Assembly (NCBI GenBank): GCA_029255685.2
Contig: CM055318.2
Span: 5,275,001-5,339,000, forward strand
Direction: 5' to 3'
Origin: Silene conica
Taxonomy: Eukaryota > Streptophyta > Magnoliopsida > Caryophyllales > Caryophyllaceae
DNA length: 64,000 nt
Of the stretch, positions 33,879-45,869 are shown one piece after another; the stretch's first letter is position 1, and each line of letters opens with the position of its first letter. Under the pieces are notes generated by a model that saw only the letters and a program-made list of their open reading frames with translations, was not told where the DNA came from and did not search any database. A program made the translations under genes and the position numbers.

Positions 33879-35750
33879 GAAATTACTATGGTACGATCAA
33901 TGATAATAGGGCCACAAAATAAATGGTCTCTCAATAATTTATTGAAAAAAATCTCTCTCAAATTTTAGTACACGTTAATATACCGATTATGGAATGATTC
34001 ATAAGATATTCTCATGATAAATTAGTGAGAATATCTTATGAATCTTTCCATATTCGATTTATTGGGCACACGTTATAAAAATCGATTTTATTATTACTTG
34101 GTTTTTGTCCGAACTTGACTCGATCAGATCTGGTGGAAGCTTATCGGAAGATTTGTTATTGTAAACTGATTATTATTTATAAATAGGTTGATATTAGTTG
34201 ACCTTAAAATGATTTGGATCCGAAATAATCCGATTTGACCCTACCCGGCCTGAATTCTTGTAAACACGAATAACCTGGTTGACTCGTTTGTCAGGTCTAG
34301 ACTCTTAAGTTAAGATGGTGTTAATTAATATTTAGTGTTTTATTACTGTGATATTTTTTTTTTTTGACAAGGTACATAAAAATAGATGGGCCAAACTAAA
34401 CTAGAGCTGCCTGAGCTAGGTTATGGGCATCTATTCAGACGCCTAGGACAGTAACTTATTGATAAACAATGAAAAGAACTAAAAAGACTTAAAATATTAA
34501 CTATAACAGGTTTTATGCAAAAGTCGACTTCCGAAAATCCACATAGTTGCAGGATCAAATTGAGGCAGTCTGTAGCAATCTCAACATGTTGAATTCCATT
34601 GCTGATGATAGAACGAAGAGCTTTCTGCAAAGAAATTGTTTTCGCATGTAGAGCATTTCTGGCCCAGAAAGTTTTGCTACCACTTAAAATAACTTGACCA
34701 GAAGAATTCAAAACCACCCATCCAGCAGCCGCCTCAAAATTCTTATGCCAACCCGCATCACACTTTAAACGAAAAAAAGGTGTACAAGTTTTTTGGCCGA
34801 TAATCATATAGGGGACGGAATTGAGGATGGACCAATATTCATCATCAAAGCCCCCTTCCTGAGCAGTACCAAACGAACCAGCAGAAAAACCCCTCCTTGG
34901 AAACAAAAGTTCATCAGTTCTATAGAAATCTGCTCAATCCAGTAATTCAAGGGGCGGTTGTCATCCTTAAAAACTTTTCCGTTTCGAATCCTCCAGATGG
35001 ACCACAGAGTAGCTATAAAAAGAGCCACTGATCGTTGTGAAGAATCAAGATGCAGCAAGTAACAAAGCCAATTAACAACCCAAATTTGAAAGCTTAAATG
35101 ATTACCATTATCCGTTCGAATGGCTAAGGGAGAGGCAAACCACAATCGTGAGGCCAAAGAACAGTCCCTAAACAAATGCGCTAGGGATTCATAAGTATCA
35201 GCTTGACCACAAAGGCTGCAAATGTATGGTCCAGAAAAATTTCTACGCGACATCTCGTGACCAATGGGCAATGTATTAGTGAAGATTTTCCAGATAAAAT
35301 TTTTTCATTTGGCATGAATGAGCACTTTCCAGATATTCAACTTGCTTAGTAAATGAGATGAGAAAAGAGAGCGAGATTTATCTTTCGGGGATTACTGTGA
35401 TATTTAATAGGCTGATTTTCGAGATATTTTTTCAAAAAAGGGTAATCAGAGTCGGGTGGTAAAAGAGTGGAGTTGGATGCGAGCCTAAAGCTGCTCAGCA
35501 CAAGCACAACAAGCATAAATGCCTACTCGACTCAAACTTGAGCTTAACTTAAGCGAAACTCTGGTTATTTGGTTAGAATAATAAGAAGTTAAATCTATTT
35601 CTCTAAGTTACCATAATGTTAGTTTAGTTATTAAATGTTATTCATCTTATTGGACTGGAGTCTTTAAATCTCTACTATAATAAAGAGTAAAGTTGGCTAT
35701 CCTATGTCAATGTATTCGGAACTCTAAGTATTGATAATTCTAGAAGAAAG
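33879..35750 (+). repeat. Duplicated block, copy B, split by LINE B
   Basis: Second copy of the block at 31245-32284, divided into 33879-34356 and 35391-35750 by LINE B. It starts with 'gaaattactatggtacgatc' directly after LINE A and ends past 'tattgataattctagaag'. It lacks the MITE found in copy A. Point differences are scattered, suggesting an old duplication. Confidence 0.85.
34357..35390 (-). mobile_element. LINE remnant B, 5'-truncated, with target duplication
   Basis: A 1034-bp non-LTR retrotransposon 3' end on the minus strand. It is flanked by the identical 15-mer ATTACTGTGATATTT (34342-34356 and 35391-35405), and the T run at 34355 is its A tail. The remaining coding part has a zf-RVT region (ICSLCGQADTYESLAHLFRD then C; 34804-35271) and an RNase H-like domain (LKCDAGWHKNFEAAAGWVVL; 34421-34906) in different frames. 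It is not competent to move. Sequence differs clearly from LINE A, so it is a separate lineage. Confidence 0.88.
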
Positions 35751-36890
35751 TAACTCATAAATTGAATTGTATATTAATGTTGTGTCATATGAATACGGAA
35801 TCCTTAATTATAGTTAAACTAATTAAGAAAAATACAATATTATCAAAATATCCATAAATACTACGACATACTATTCTAAGATTATATAATACGGAGTATC
35901 TCTTATTATTATTAAGGTATACTCCGTATTTCAGATACCATATGTCTAATAAGTTCTTTTTGTTAAATGATTTTCTTTTCATGAACTTGTGTAAAATTCA
36001 AGCTACTCTTAAATTATAGTATAAAAATATCGGACACTCTCAATTTATTGGAGCCAATCTTCACCTTTCTTGACTTGACATGACATGCATAGGACCTCAA
36101 GTCAAACTCAAACTTAAATTCTTATAAAATTCGATGACGGATTTCACGCGCGCTGTTTCATCATTATTATACTTAATAATCGCTATTATGTTTAATTGAG
36201 AGTAGCTCGAACTAATCTCAGACTAGTCTGGTATAAAATAGGCATTTGTGATTAATCTTGAACATTGTATAATGATGCTTGTCGAGTTGCGTAGACTGTG
36301 TTTGGCCTACATTTAGCACCTAGAATGTGTTTGGAATAACTTATTAATTAGTCTGATTTATAAGTGGTGATAAACCTTATCAATAAATGAGGGACGATTG
36401 ATAACTTATTTCATAGGCCACTTATCAAGGATTGTAAGCGACTGCTTAAAGATGGACGGTATTTGATTTGACACTTTTATCGCGAAGTTAATTTTAGCGC
36501 GGAAAAACTAATGAATATGGAACATTTTGTTTTGTGACCATGATCTTCATCCCTCCACACGGTATCCATCCAACAAGATATGGTGGTGTAGGATGTTCAA
36601 CGAATGCGTATTACTCTTTTATCCATAGCTAAGCAATCGACTTCGCACTTTTTCATAAAATTTCAGAAAGATGATCTCCCAATAGCGTTATTAAGAGACC
36701 CTCTTATATGATGGGATGAGAGGTCCTATTATTTCTCTCACTAAATTAGTGAAGGTAGACCTATTGACAATAATATTGTATCTTGCTCAATTAGTCAATA
36801 GACAATAATATTGCTTAATCAATTACTTTGCCCAATATAGGGAGATATGCCTTTTTTGAATTAATTGCTAGGCAAAATATATCTACTCAT
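35751..36890. other. Intergenic, no gene seen
   Basis: AT-rich DNA following the duplicated block. Short inverted segments such as 'acggagtatctcttattatt' with aaggtatactccgtatt occur near 35893-35930, as in decayed MITE ends. Nothing codes for a protein that I can support. Confidence 0.4.
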
Positions 36891-36924
36891 CCCCTAGGTT
36901 GACACGACTGACAAGCCATACTCG

Positions 36925-37022
36925 TGTAATGCACAATAATGGCAACAACAAAAACAATTGTTGGCTCGTACATGCACAAGAATGGCGACAACAAAAACAA
37001 TTGTTGGCTTGTACCTGCGTAG
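36925..37022. repeat. Two-unit tandem repeat, about 49 bp
   Basis: 'gcacaataatggcaacaaca' followed by aaaacaattgttggctcgtacat is repeated as 'gcacaagaatggcgacaaca' and so on. Each unit contains the small palindrome aacaattgtt. Confidence 0.75.
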
Positions 37023-37744
37023 TACCTAAAGCATATTTAAACTTTCAATTAATTCTCTTACCTAAAAATTGGAAAATGAAATCTTACTATTAGATAAACT
37101 AGTTATATTATCTGTAAAATTTACGAGTTTAGATATATTGTCACGTTGATTTGTTGCCGCAATAAACCCTGATTACAAAAAAAACTCGCAAAAAAAAAAT
37201 ATTAATCAAATGCCTATATTGCCATGATATATAGTTAAAATACATTTTTCACAATATACTGAAATGTTTGTCACGAGTTATTAGTATTTTGCCACGAATA
37301 ATGTGACGTTTATTAGTGCTTTGTCACAAATATTGTTATTATTATTGTTGTTTTTTTTATGTAATTAATTCAACCTAAAAAAATTTTGTCAAAATAAAAA
37401 AATTTATATTTTTATTTGTGAATTATAATTCAACTAATTTTTGGCCCATGCAAAGAATTGCACGGATTGTTTACAAATCGTATAATTCTAAATATGTATC
37501 ATCGGAACTAAATTATAAATGTTCATAAATTTTATTTTATATCTAACGCCTATACACTTTTTTATCAAAATTTGATTTTGTTTTATATCTAACGTCTATA
37601 CACTTTTGTTTATTTTCGCGAAATATTTCAACTGATGAAATGATGATATATTTTGGACCAACATTTTAGTCAAACTGGTGTGTTAGATATATTTTGGACC
37701 AACATTTTAGTCTTTTTATAAGTATATATTTTAATTTAAGGTTT

Positions 37745-37880
37745 AGTTTTAACCGTTTTGTTTATGACTTGATTTTCGCAAAATCAAGTCATATAATATT
37801 TTGGACAAACATTTTAGTTTTAACCGTTTTGTTTATGACTTGATTTTCGCAAAATCAAGTCATATAATATTTTGGACCAA
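37745..37880 (+). repeat. 69-bp direct repeat containing a perfect hairpin
   Basis: 'tagttttaaccgttttgttt' plus atgacttgattttcgcaaaatcaagtcatataatattttgga occurs twice in tandem. Each unit holds GACTTGATTTT-CGC-AAAATCAAGTC, an 11-bp perfect stem with a 3-nt loop. Partial units with 'ataatattttgga.caacatt' continue on both sides (37640-38060). Confidence 0.8.
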
Positions 37881-38136
37881 CATTTTAGTTTTTTTAAAAT
37901 TTTGAACTATTACCCAAAAAATTGTTAATTATTGTTGTTTCTAGTAAATTATGAATTGTTTATTGGGTATAAGTTATTATATAATAGTTCCAGACATACG
38001 ATATTCGAAATCATTATCCAGTCTTATAATATTTTGGAGCAACATTTTAGTCTTTTTTTAAATCTCGAACTATTACCCGATAAATTGTTAATTATTATTG
38101 TTTATAGTCAATTATGTATTATTTATTGGGTATAAA

Positions 38137-39451
38137 CTAGGTTGTAATCCGTGAAATTCACGGGTCTGTTTTTTAAATTTTAGATGAATATAGTTAATAA
38201 TATTGGAGATAAGTAAATTAATTATTTACTGTGGCCTGTTTTTAACTTTAGATGAATACCGTAATTAATAATATCAAAGAAAGCTGGTTAATTATATACA
38301 TATAAATAAATTTTGAATTATTTATGACACATGTTGGTATGACGGTATACATGAGCTATCATATAGTTATTCATTAAGATGATCGAGACTTACAATATAA
38401 TTAGTATACTTCTAATTACCCATTGCATCATTTTTAAAATATGTAACCCATATATAAAATAAAGTTGTATATTACATATCGTACAATAAAAGCAAAACGT
38501 AAATAATCTGATGAGACGTGAGTAGTAAATGTATAGTTGGGTTAAAAAACGTATTTTTGATTATATTTATTAAAGATATTCATATAATAAATAACAGTTA
38601 TTGCGTGCGACGTCTTACACGAAGACATTCCAAAATTATTAAATGACCACTCATTTACTATTTACTATATTAAATAAATACTCCGTAGTTGTTAAAATGT
38701 TTCGCATTCACGTGAATAGTAAGATGTCTTACAATAAATCGAAAATGTAGTCTAATAAATCACGACGCTCACATAAGTGTATATACCGATGAAGAGTAAT
38801 TATTACGACCTATATTTAATAAAGATTAAACCATCAAAAAATGTAGTCTAAAAAATACTTGTAGGTATTCCGACCCGTAATTATTCCGACCCATATGTAA
38901 ATCAAAAATGTAGTCTTAAAAATACTTGTAGGTATTTTTTGTTCGGTGATTATGGATATTCTAATTGCACAGAATATTATGGAATGGGTTGTTGAACGAA
39001 ATCTTTGAATTCTTATGAAATGAAATCTTTTCAGTCTCAAATTATATACGTGTACTGTACTGATTATTCCATTATTCCAGTTTTTAAGAGATTATTCCAC
39101 AATATTTCTATTTTATGTCTATTTTTAAAACAATATTCCGAAAATCACGTAAATTATTGATTGACGTTTTTTTAATGATGATTGCATAATTTTTACATTA
39201 TTCGTTTTTTAATGATGATTGCATATACATATAGAATTATATATGGAATGAAATCTTTTCAAATTCATAATTATATACGTGTACTAATTAATTGAAATTC
39301 GTAATCACCGGTTTTAACTCATTTTTATTAACTTTTAAATTTTTTTTTGGAAATTTTGCAATAGGTCTGAAAGCGTGCCACGTCAAACGAAGGTAGTTTT
39401 CTGTGAAGCCACGTCATCGGATTGGCTTCTGCATTAGTATAATATTTGATG
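38137..39451 (-). mobile_element. Candidate Helitron, non-autonomous
   Basis: On the minus strand the 3' end is a hairpin (CCCGTGAATTTCACGG at about 38148-38163) followed by ATTACAACCTAG|T, a canonical Helitron terminus with CTAG next to a host T. The 5' side near 39432-39451 reads TATTATACTAATGCAGAAGC followed by caatccgatgacgtgg, a typical subterminal pattern, though the exact first base (TC after A) is uncertain. The interior is AT-rich and non-coding. Confidence 0.5.
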
Positions 39452-40309
39452 ATATATGATTATGATTAATTGATAAGAATACTCTGAACTATGGTGTCAT
39501 GCTCAAAATACTTCAAACTCTATTTTAACTACGAATATAACCAACTAATGTTGTCATTCATTTTTATTATAATATATGACCTACTACCTGCTAAATAAGT
39601 GAAGAAATTTATAACTCTTCTTTAACCCGTCTTTCCCTTTTTATTTATCTGTTAATTTATTCACCTAATCACACCATTAGAACATGCTACAATAAGTTAA
39701 CAAAATGACAAATTATATTCAAAGCAAACGAGGACATTAGTTGGTTATATTGGTAGTTAAAATAAAGGTTAAAGTATTTTGAGCAGCTCACCCATAGTTC
39801 GGAGTATTTCTATCAATTAATCATATAAATTATTATGTAAATAATAGTTCCAGACAGACGATATTCGAAATTATTATATTTTGTTATATAATGTTTAATT
39901 TCATGTTATACACATTGATAGTTTACACAATAATTAATGTTTACGATTATTACGTAAGACTTTTGATATAAGTTTATAAACATTAATTTGTACGTAAACA
40001 ATTGAGTTTCAGGTAGTTATTTCGCATTAAATCATCATACAACATTGTGGGTCCCACCAAAGAAATTAAAAAAAGAAAAGAAACTTGTGTTGATGACTTG
40101 GCTCAACCAGAACCTCCTAAATGTTTCTGCAATTATATAGATAAGAGGTAAATTGAATAATTAACATTGTTTTGAAAATTTATGGTGAGAATGATAATTT
40201 GTGTTTAATGTTATTAAATAATTAGTTTTAAGTTTAATTTTTTTTTAACATTGTGCTTTAATTTGTGTTGAATGTTATGATTTTTTTCAATATTTGACCC
40301 GAGAAACCA

Positions 40310-41600
40310 ACTAAATGATTTATGGACATTTTTCTTCCGGGTCACTGAAATCCCGAAAACCGTGTTTTGAGTCGTTTCCGAGGTCGTATCGAGTGATGTT
40401 TATTTTCCTCCTTTTTTTTCTACCACGTGTCAAGGGTCAATTTACGCATTCCATTTTCAACCATCATATTAAGAAATACTTCTATTTTAAAGAGTACATG
40501 ATTTTTGTCCGAAACTTTATAACCTACCGGCACACTCAAATGTCCTTTGTTTCTTCTTAAAATTTGTGTGGTTGCTTTAGCTGACTAGAGTAACCGTCCG
40601 TATGATTTATGGATGTTTTTGTGATGGGACCCTAAAATTCCGAAAATAAACCATGTATTATACACGTAATTTTGAGCCGTTTAGAAGGTTTTACCGGGTC
40701 ATGTTATTTTTCCAGCCATTTTTTTACCACATGTCAGGAGTCGTTTCATGAGTTACCGTATTAGCCTTAAATAAGAAGTAATCATCCATTTTCAAGGAGT
40801 ACACGATTTTCGTCCGAAAAATGTTCTTTGTTGACTCTCAAAATTTGTGTGGTTGTTTTATCTTACCCAAGGAACCTTTTCCATAATTCATGGATATTTT
40901 GTTCAATGACCCTTATATCCCGAAAACCGTGTATTATACACTTAAATTTGACTCGTTCAGGAGATCGTACCGAGTCATGTTTATTTTCCTCCCACTTTTT
41001 TCAACATATGTTCGGGGCCGTTTAATGAGTTACCGTATTCGATTTCAGTCCTAAATAACAAAGTTATCATCAATTTTTAAAGAATAACTTATTTTTGTTC
41101 AAGACTAGTTTATTTGTACCGGCTCACTCAAATGTCCTATATTTCTTCTCAAAATTTGTGCGGTTGTTTCATCTGGCTCGATGAACCATCCGTATGATCT
41201 ACGAACACATTTGTCCCGAGACCCTGATATCCCAAAAACCATGTTGTACACTTACATTTGAGTCGTTTAGGAGGTCGTATCGTGTTAGGTTTCTTCCCCC
41301 CAGTTTTTCTACCACGTGTTAGATATCGTTTCATGAGTTACCGTATACAATTTTATGTCCTAAATAAGAGGTATTTATCCATTGTTAGGGAGTTTATGAT
41401 TTTTGTCCAAACCTCGTTTATCGCGTACCGGCACCCCCAAATGTCTTTTATTACTTCTCAAAATTTGTGTGTATGTTATATCTAACCCGAAAAACTTTTT
41501 ATATAATTTATGAATATTTTTATATCAGGACCTTTAAATCCCTAAAATCGTGTATTATTATACTATTATACCCAAGTTATCATCTATTTTTTCCTAAAAA
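40310..41600 (+). repeat. Tandem array of 290-310-bp units
   Basis: At least four units. Anchor 'atttatgga.atttttn' recurs at about 40318, 40605, 40887, 41196 and 41506. Within each unit the order 'cccgaaaaccgtgt', 'gagtcgttt..gaggtcgtat', 'taccacgtgtc', 'gagtaccgtatt'-like and 'ctcaaatgtcctttgtttct' is kept, then 'aaaatttgtgtggttg'. Units differ by many substitutions, so the array is old. Short frames within it are repeat artefacts. Confidence 0.8.
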
Positions 41601-41860
41601 TTTAATCTATATAAACACAAGAATATTTCAAGCATTCTCATACATCCACATTACAATTTTATGTGGAACCCGCCGACAAATAATTTGGAATTAATTAGTG
41701 AAACAGTAAGTCTCTCTATGTTCCTCATACCCATAATAAATGTCTCATTCTATTAAAATACTTCACCCATATATATTCAAACAATGGTACATTTATTACG
41801 GGTAGGATGAAGTATATGTTACTTACGGAAATGTTTACATTATGTTTTGGAAGTAAATAT

Positions 41861-41921
41861 TAAAGAATAACGAATAACGAATAACGAATAACGAATAACG
41901 AATAACGAATAACGAATAATT
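41861..41921 (+). repeat. Microsatellite (GAATAAC)n
   Basis: About eight head-to-tail copies of the 7-mer gaataac, nearly perfect. A 7-bp unit is related in form to plant telomeric-type spacing but the sequence is not telomeric. Confidence 0.95.
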
Positions 41922-42791
41922 TAAATCGAAAATAATTCAGTCCAAATTTTAATTACGATAATAAATTACACCAATTGATAAAAATTCAGTCTAAATTTAA
42001 AACTACAATAATAAATTACGATAATAATAAAAACAAAGTAGAAAAAATTACACCAATTGATAAAAATCAATTTTGTTACAAAAATTGCAGTATTAGACTA
42101 AAGTTATTATATAATAAATTATTAATTTACCAAAATATTTATATATTAAATACTAAATGCAATTATAAATAACTTTGAATGTAAAATATTAGAATTTCCT
42201 TTTTAAAAAATAAAAAAATAAATTATTACATACGTTATGAATATATTCAATTAAATATATTGTATTTTTTCGTGTATTAAATGATTGTTGATATTATATA
42301 TAAGTAATGTAGTATACCATGAAATTTTCCAATATTTGGAATGATATTTAAACAATTTTAGTTAATTTTATAATTATGTTTCTTGAATCGTAGTGTAGAC
42401 CTTCTAAAATTGACATTTGTTTTTAATTTACAGCAATATTTACAGTTGTAACTATTTATTATCTTTCATACATTGTATTTAATATAGCAGATACCATGTT
42501 TTAATACGGCATTCAAGCCATTTTTTCACGGATTTAAAATATTTTTAAGTTTCAAATCGATGTAATTTTTGCATGTGTTTTAACCTATTATCATCGCAAT
42601 TTTCCACGGTTAAAAATTAGTAAAAAGTTAAAAAGGGTATTCATTAAATTAGAAAAATGACATTTATGAGGAAAGGGGGATTATCACCTAACACGTGTAG
42701 GGAGGATTGTTTAGAGAAAAAGAGTTATAGGTAGGAGGAGTATCTTAGAGATTCCGGAATCTTTAAATAGAAAGTTGCAAATAGTATTAGA

Positions 42792-43688
42792 TCCCTTGTT
42801 AATTACGTATCTTAAGCCAACCTACATTCGAGCTGTCACTAATTGCCCTCTTCTTTCTTCTTTCCATTGTGCATGCGACTTACCCTGCACTTTCTTATCA
42901 TCCATTGAGCTTTCAAGCCTTTGATTGAGCTCCTAGGCCTCCTACATTGCTACTGCCTTTTCTCGTTTTGTTTGTCTTATTAAAACCTATAGAGGCCCTA
43001 CATATTTGTCCCAGAGGTGATTAATGGGTCGGGCTAGTAAAGGCTAGGTTACTTAAGATTTGAACCGTGATGCAGTGTTCAGAGTGGATCTGGTTTCATA
43101 AGTGCGGGCTCATTCGACCCACACTACCCTCCCAATTTTCTCCGACCTGTTATTACAACCCGTCCAACTCTCTCTCTCTAAACTTAGTCCTTCTCAGTCC
43201 GTAGTCCAACACCCCCAGCCCACAAGTCCCACTCCTCCTTTTACCCAACCAGACCGATTTAGGACCACTACACTCTACCCCGACCCACCTCTAGTTCCCA
43301 CACCCCTAGCCCAAGGTGTGGGCTCGGGCCTCCTCCTCATCCACCTGACCCGCCGTCAACCTCACCCGCCCTGCACCAGCACAATCCACTATCCACCTCT
43401 AATTCTAAGCCCGAACTAAGAAGGGGGTTGACTTGGTTTTCTTATGTTTGGCCTGAACTCGGTCCAATTAAGCTTTTTTTTATTATTTTGTTTGTTGTTC
43501 TTTCATTAGATTCAACAGACTGCACCATGAGATTTTGGCTCAAGTCCAACCCCTGTTGTATCCTAAAGGCACTTGTGAGGCTATAACACACGAGATATAT
43601 AGCGTATTGGTAAAAAACTTAGGCATGATGTGGCGGGCTGGACTCTACAAACCGAGCTACCCTACCACATTGGCTAGCTATTTCCTTA
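42792..43688. other. Intergenic, low-complexity C-rich stretch, no gene supported
   Basis: A run of C-rich, Pro/Ser-coding sequence at 43100-43420 is open in one frame but has no recognisable domain, no splice-supported partner exon and a weak start context. The stretch 43520-43680 looks like decayed repeat DNA with a tRNA-like appearance, too degenerate to call. Confidence 0.35.
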
Positions 43689-43975
43689 AGGGTGTTTTTC
43701 GATTGAGGATTTTGGAGGGAAAAAAGAAAGAAAGGGAGAGTAGGAAATTAAAATCTCTTGTTAGCAAATAAAGATGGAGGGAATTCAAGGGGAATGGATT
43801 TAGAGAGACCTATTATCTCTACTTCAAAGCAAATCAAAATATCTTCATAATAGGCTAGATTTGTTTTGAAATTGAATCAAAACACCCATATTTCATTTGC
43901 CTTCCCCCTTCATCTCTCTCCCCTCTTTCCCTCTCCCCTTCCTTTCCCTCCATTTTTATTATCCAAACACACCCT
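43689..43975. mobile_element. Tourist-like MITE with purine/pyrimidine arms
   Basis: AGGGTGTTTTTCGAT on the left pairs with ATCCAAACACACCCT on the right. The subterminal arms are purine-rich (ggagggaaaaaagaaagaaa) and pyrimidine-rich (ccctctcccctt), also mutually complementary. GGGTGTGTTTGGAT-type ends are known for Tourist-like MITEs. The target duplication is unclear. Confidence 0.65.
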
Positions 43976-44217
43976 AGCAAAAATAAAGGGAAATAAAGGG
44001 ATCCATTTTTCCTTCCGAGTTCCGTCCAAATCCTCCCACCTCCGTTTTGTTACCCAAACAATAAATTTATCATCCCTCAAATCACTCCCCTTTGTTTCTT
44101 TCAAATCTAAATACACACTAAAAGTCTAGAACACGTTTATTACACCGGTAAGATTTTGTAAGTTAGTTCGTGTCTCATCTAATGTCGTTTAGTTTACAAA
44201 ATCAAAACAAAAGAGGT

Positions 44218-44390
44218 AAATTCTCATTTGTGACGGCGGTATTCGACACAAGGTTATGACGGATATCATTTTCTTTCACAAAATATCTATGAGAGGTGAG
44301 TGAGAAAGCACAAAATTAAAAAGTGCTCCACTTTATCCCCTATCTCTTTTTTATAAAAGGTTACAAGCTTGTGACGGGATAAGGATTATG
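44218..44390 (+). mobile_element. MULE-like MITE, decayed copy
   Basis: 'aaattctcatttgtgacggc' on the left and 'caagcttgtgacgggataag' on the right, with 'cacaaaatatctatgagagg' and tgagtg inside, match the element at 29626-29799. The right terminus and target duplication have been lost. Confidence 0.65.
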
Positions 44391-45515
44391 TAGCAGTCTA
44401 GAATGAGACCAGAAATGTAGCATATCATTTATGCAAGTTGTGAATCACAATTCAAAGAATCACATATTGCGGCCCACGTAGATTTACTCCTATTTGTTGT
44501 TACCAAAACTGACACAATCTCTCTTAATTACATTACATACACTATTTCTTTTTATTCTTTTTCTCACCACGGAATCACACCCGTTATCTTCGATAAGTAC
44601 TGAATAAATTTAGATATGTTTTTAAAAATGACTCGGGTTAAGAATGTTCCACAAAATTTTGCTTATGAGAAAGCTTAAACCTTAGTCTCCGTAAAATTAC
44701 CCAAATTTTAACCATTAGACTTATTCATGTGAGCCATATACTGTTTTTTTTGCTTGTTTTTATAATGAGTAAGCCACAACTAATAACTTTGGTGCGCACG
44801 AAATAAATTCAGATAAGTTACATGAGGATGACAAACTCAGAATCTATAAACCACGAGCTCAAACGAAAAATACTTCACAAAATTTTACTCTTAAAATAAC
44901 TTGAATCTGAATCTTATAAGAATTTTACGTAAATTTTAACCACTCAACTCCGTTTTGCGGGCCATACACTAATTTTGATAGAAACTTGTTGTTATCAAGC
45001 TTTGCACGTTAATTCTGACTTTTAACCATTAACCACGCCACAAGTTGCAAAGATAGCGAAGCATTGCATATTCTTACACGAAATTTTATTTAATTCACAC
45101 CATCGTTAGTTTTACTAATTATAATAATTAGTGGTCAACCAGTATATACTCTTTGAAATTCATACTATTAGCTTTTTATAACAATTATTCTGGTTTAGTG
45201 GAAGGAGTAAAGTCCACTCAAGTGGGATTTTCGTTTGTATATAAAATGGAGCAATTTATCGATCAGGAATTAACTAATTGTTGTGTGAGACGGTTTTATA
45301 ATGTGAAAAGACTAATTATTTACAAGCAAGACATGATTGAATGATATTTTTATAGAAATGAGCAGTTTTAGTGTTTCACAGTGTGAGTTCGTTTTAGTCT
45401 ATAATTTATGAAAAATGAGCGAAATTTAAATCATCATTAGTGGTTGATACTTGTATTTCTAGCTTCGCCACAGTGTGTAAAATAGCTTTTTATGAGTTAA
45501 TTAACACTCTTTTTG
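44391..45515. other. Intergenic, no gene seen
   Basis: AT-rich non-coding DNA with many stops in all frames. A short open frame near 45153-45344 has no domain and poor coding character. Confidence 0.4.
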
Positions 45516-45729
45516 TACGCCCTCTATTTCAGCTTTTTGTTTACCTTTTATTTGGGTATAAAGACCGAAAAATGAGAATGAGGTCAATTATTGGATGATA
45601 AGTTGACCAAATTTGTGTGGAAAATCAAATTACTTATCAAAGACATTTCCAAAATAGAAAGATAAAAAACTGACCGATAAAATCCGAAATGGATTAGGTA
45701 AACTGAGACTACCCATAATGGAGGGAGTA
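45516..45729. mobile_element. Stowaway-like MITE
   Basis: TACGCCCTCTATTTCAG on the left pairs with the right end, whose complement is TACTCCCTCCATTATGGG; the CTCCCTCC ends and TA flanks are the Stowaway (Tc1/mariner) hallmark. Length is about 214 bp. Confidence 0.75.
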
Positions 45730-45869
45730 AAAAAGAATATATAATTTTGACACTTGTAATCTTTTCTATTGAATTTAATTTGAACTCATTTTAGTTCGGT
45801 TCAATTTCATCAGTAAAGTTCAGTTTATACAGACAAATTCTTGTGTCATTCGGGAGGACCGTACTCCTC

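Larger units (their letters stand above)
37436..40141 (-). mobile_element. Candidate outer Helitron remnant
   Basis: Read on the minus strand. The 5' end candidate is A|TCTATATAATTGCAG at 40141, and the 3' end candidate is a hairpin (CCGTGCA, loop, TGCATGG at about 37447-37466) followed by TTAG|T, one base away from the canonical CTRR end. The element at 38137-39451 appears inserted within it. There is no Rep/helicase coding, so it would be non-autonomous. The 3' end is diverged, so confidence is limited. Confidence 0.35.
40150..42791. other. Repeat-rich gene-free stretch, possible further Helitron
   Basis: It contains the 290-310-bp array and the 7-bp microsatellite listed separately. At its right edge the minus strand reads A|TCTAATACTATTTGCAAC (from 42791), similar in form to the Helitron 5' ends at 40141 and 57243. 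I did not find a matching 3' hairpin and CTRR end, so the element is only suspected. No gene is visible. Confidence 0.3.

Noticed and set aside
31245-35750. Copies A and B as the two LTRs of a retrotransposon
   Set aside because: There are no TG...CA ends, primer-binding site or polypurine tract, and the DNA between them is a LINE and not gag-pol.
36925-37022. CRISPR-like repeat
   Set aside because: Only two units, adjacent, in plant nuclear DNA; a simple tandem repeat.
43102-43419. Proline-rich protein frame
   Set aside because: C-rich low-complexity DNA with no domain, partner exon or good start; unsupported.
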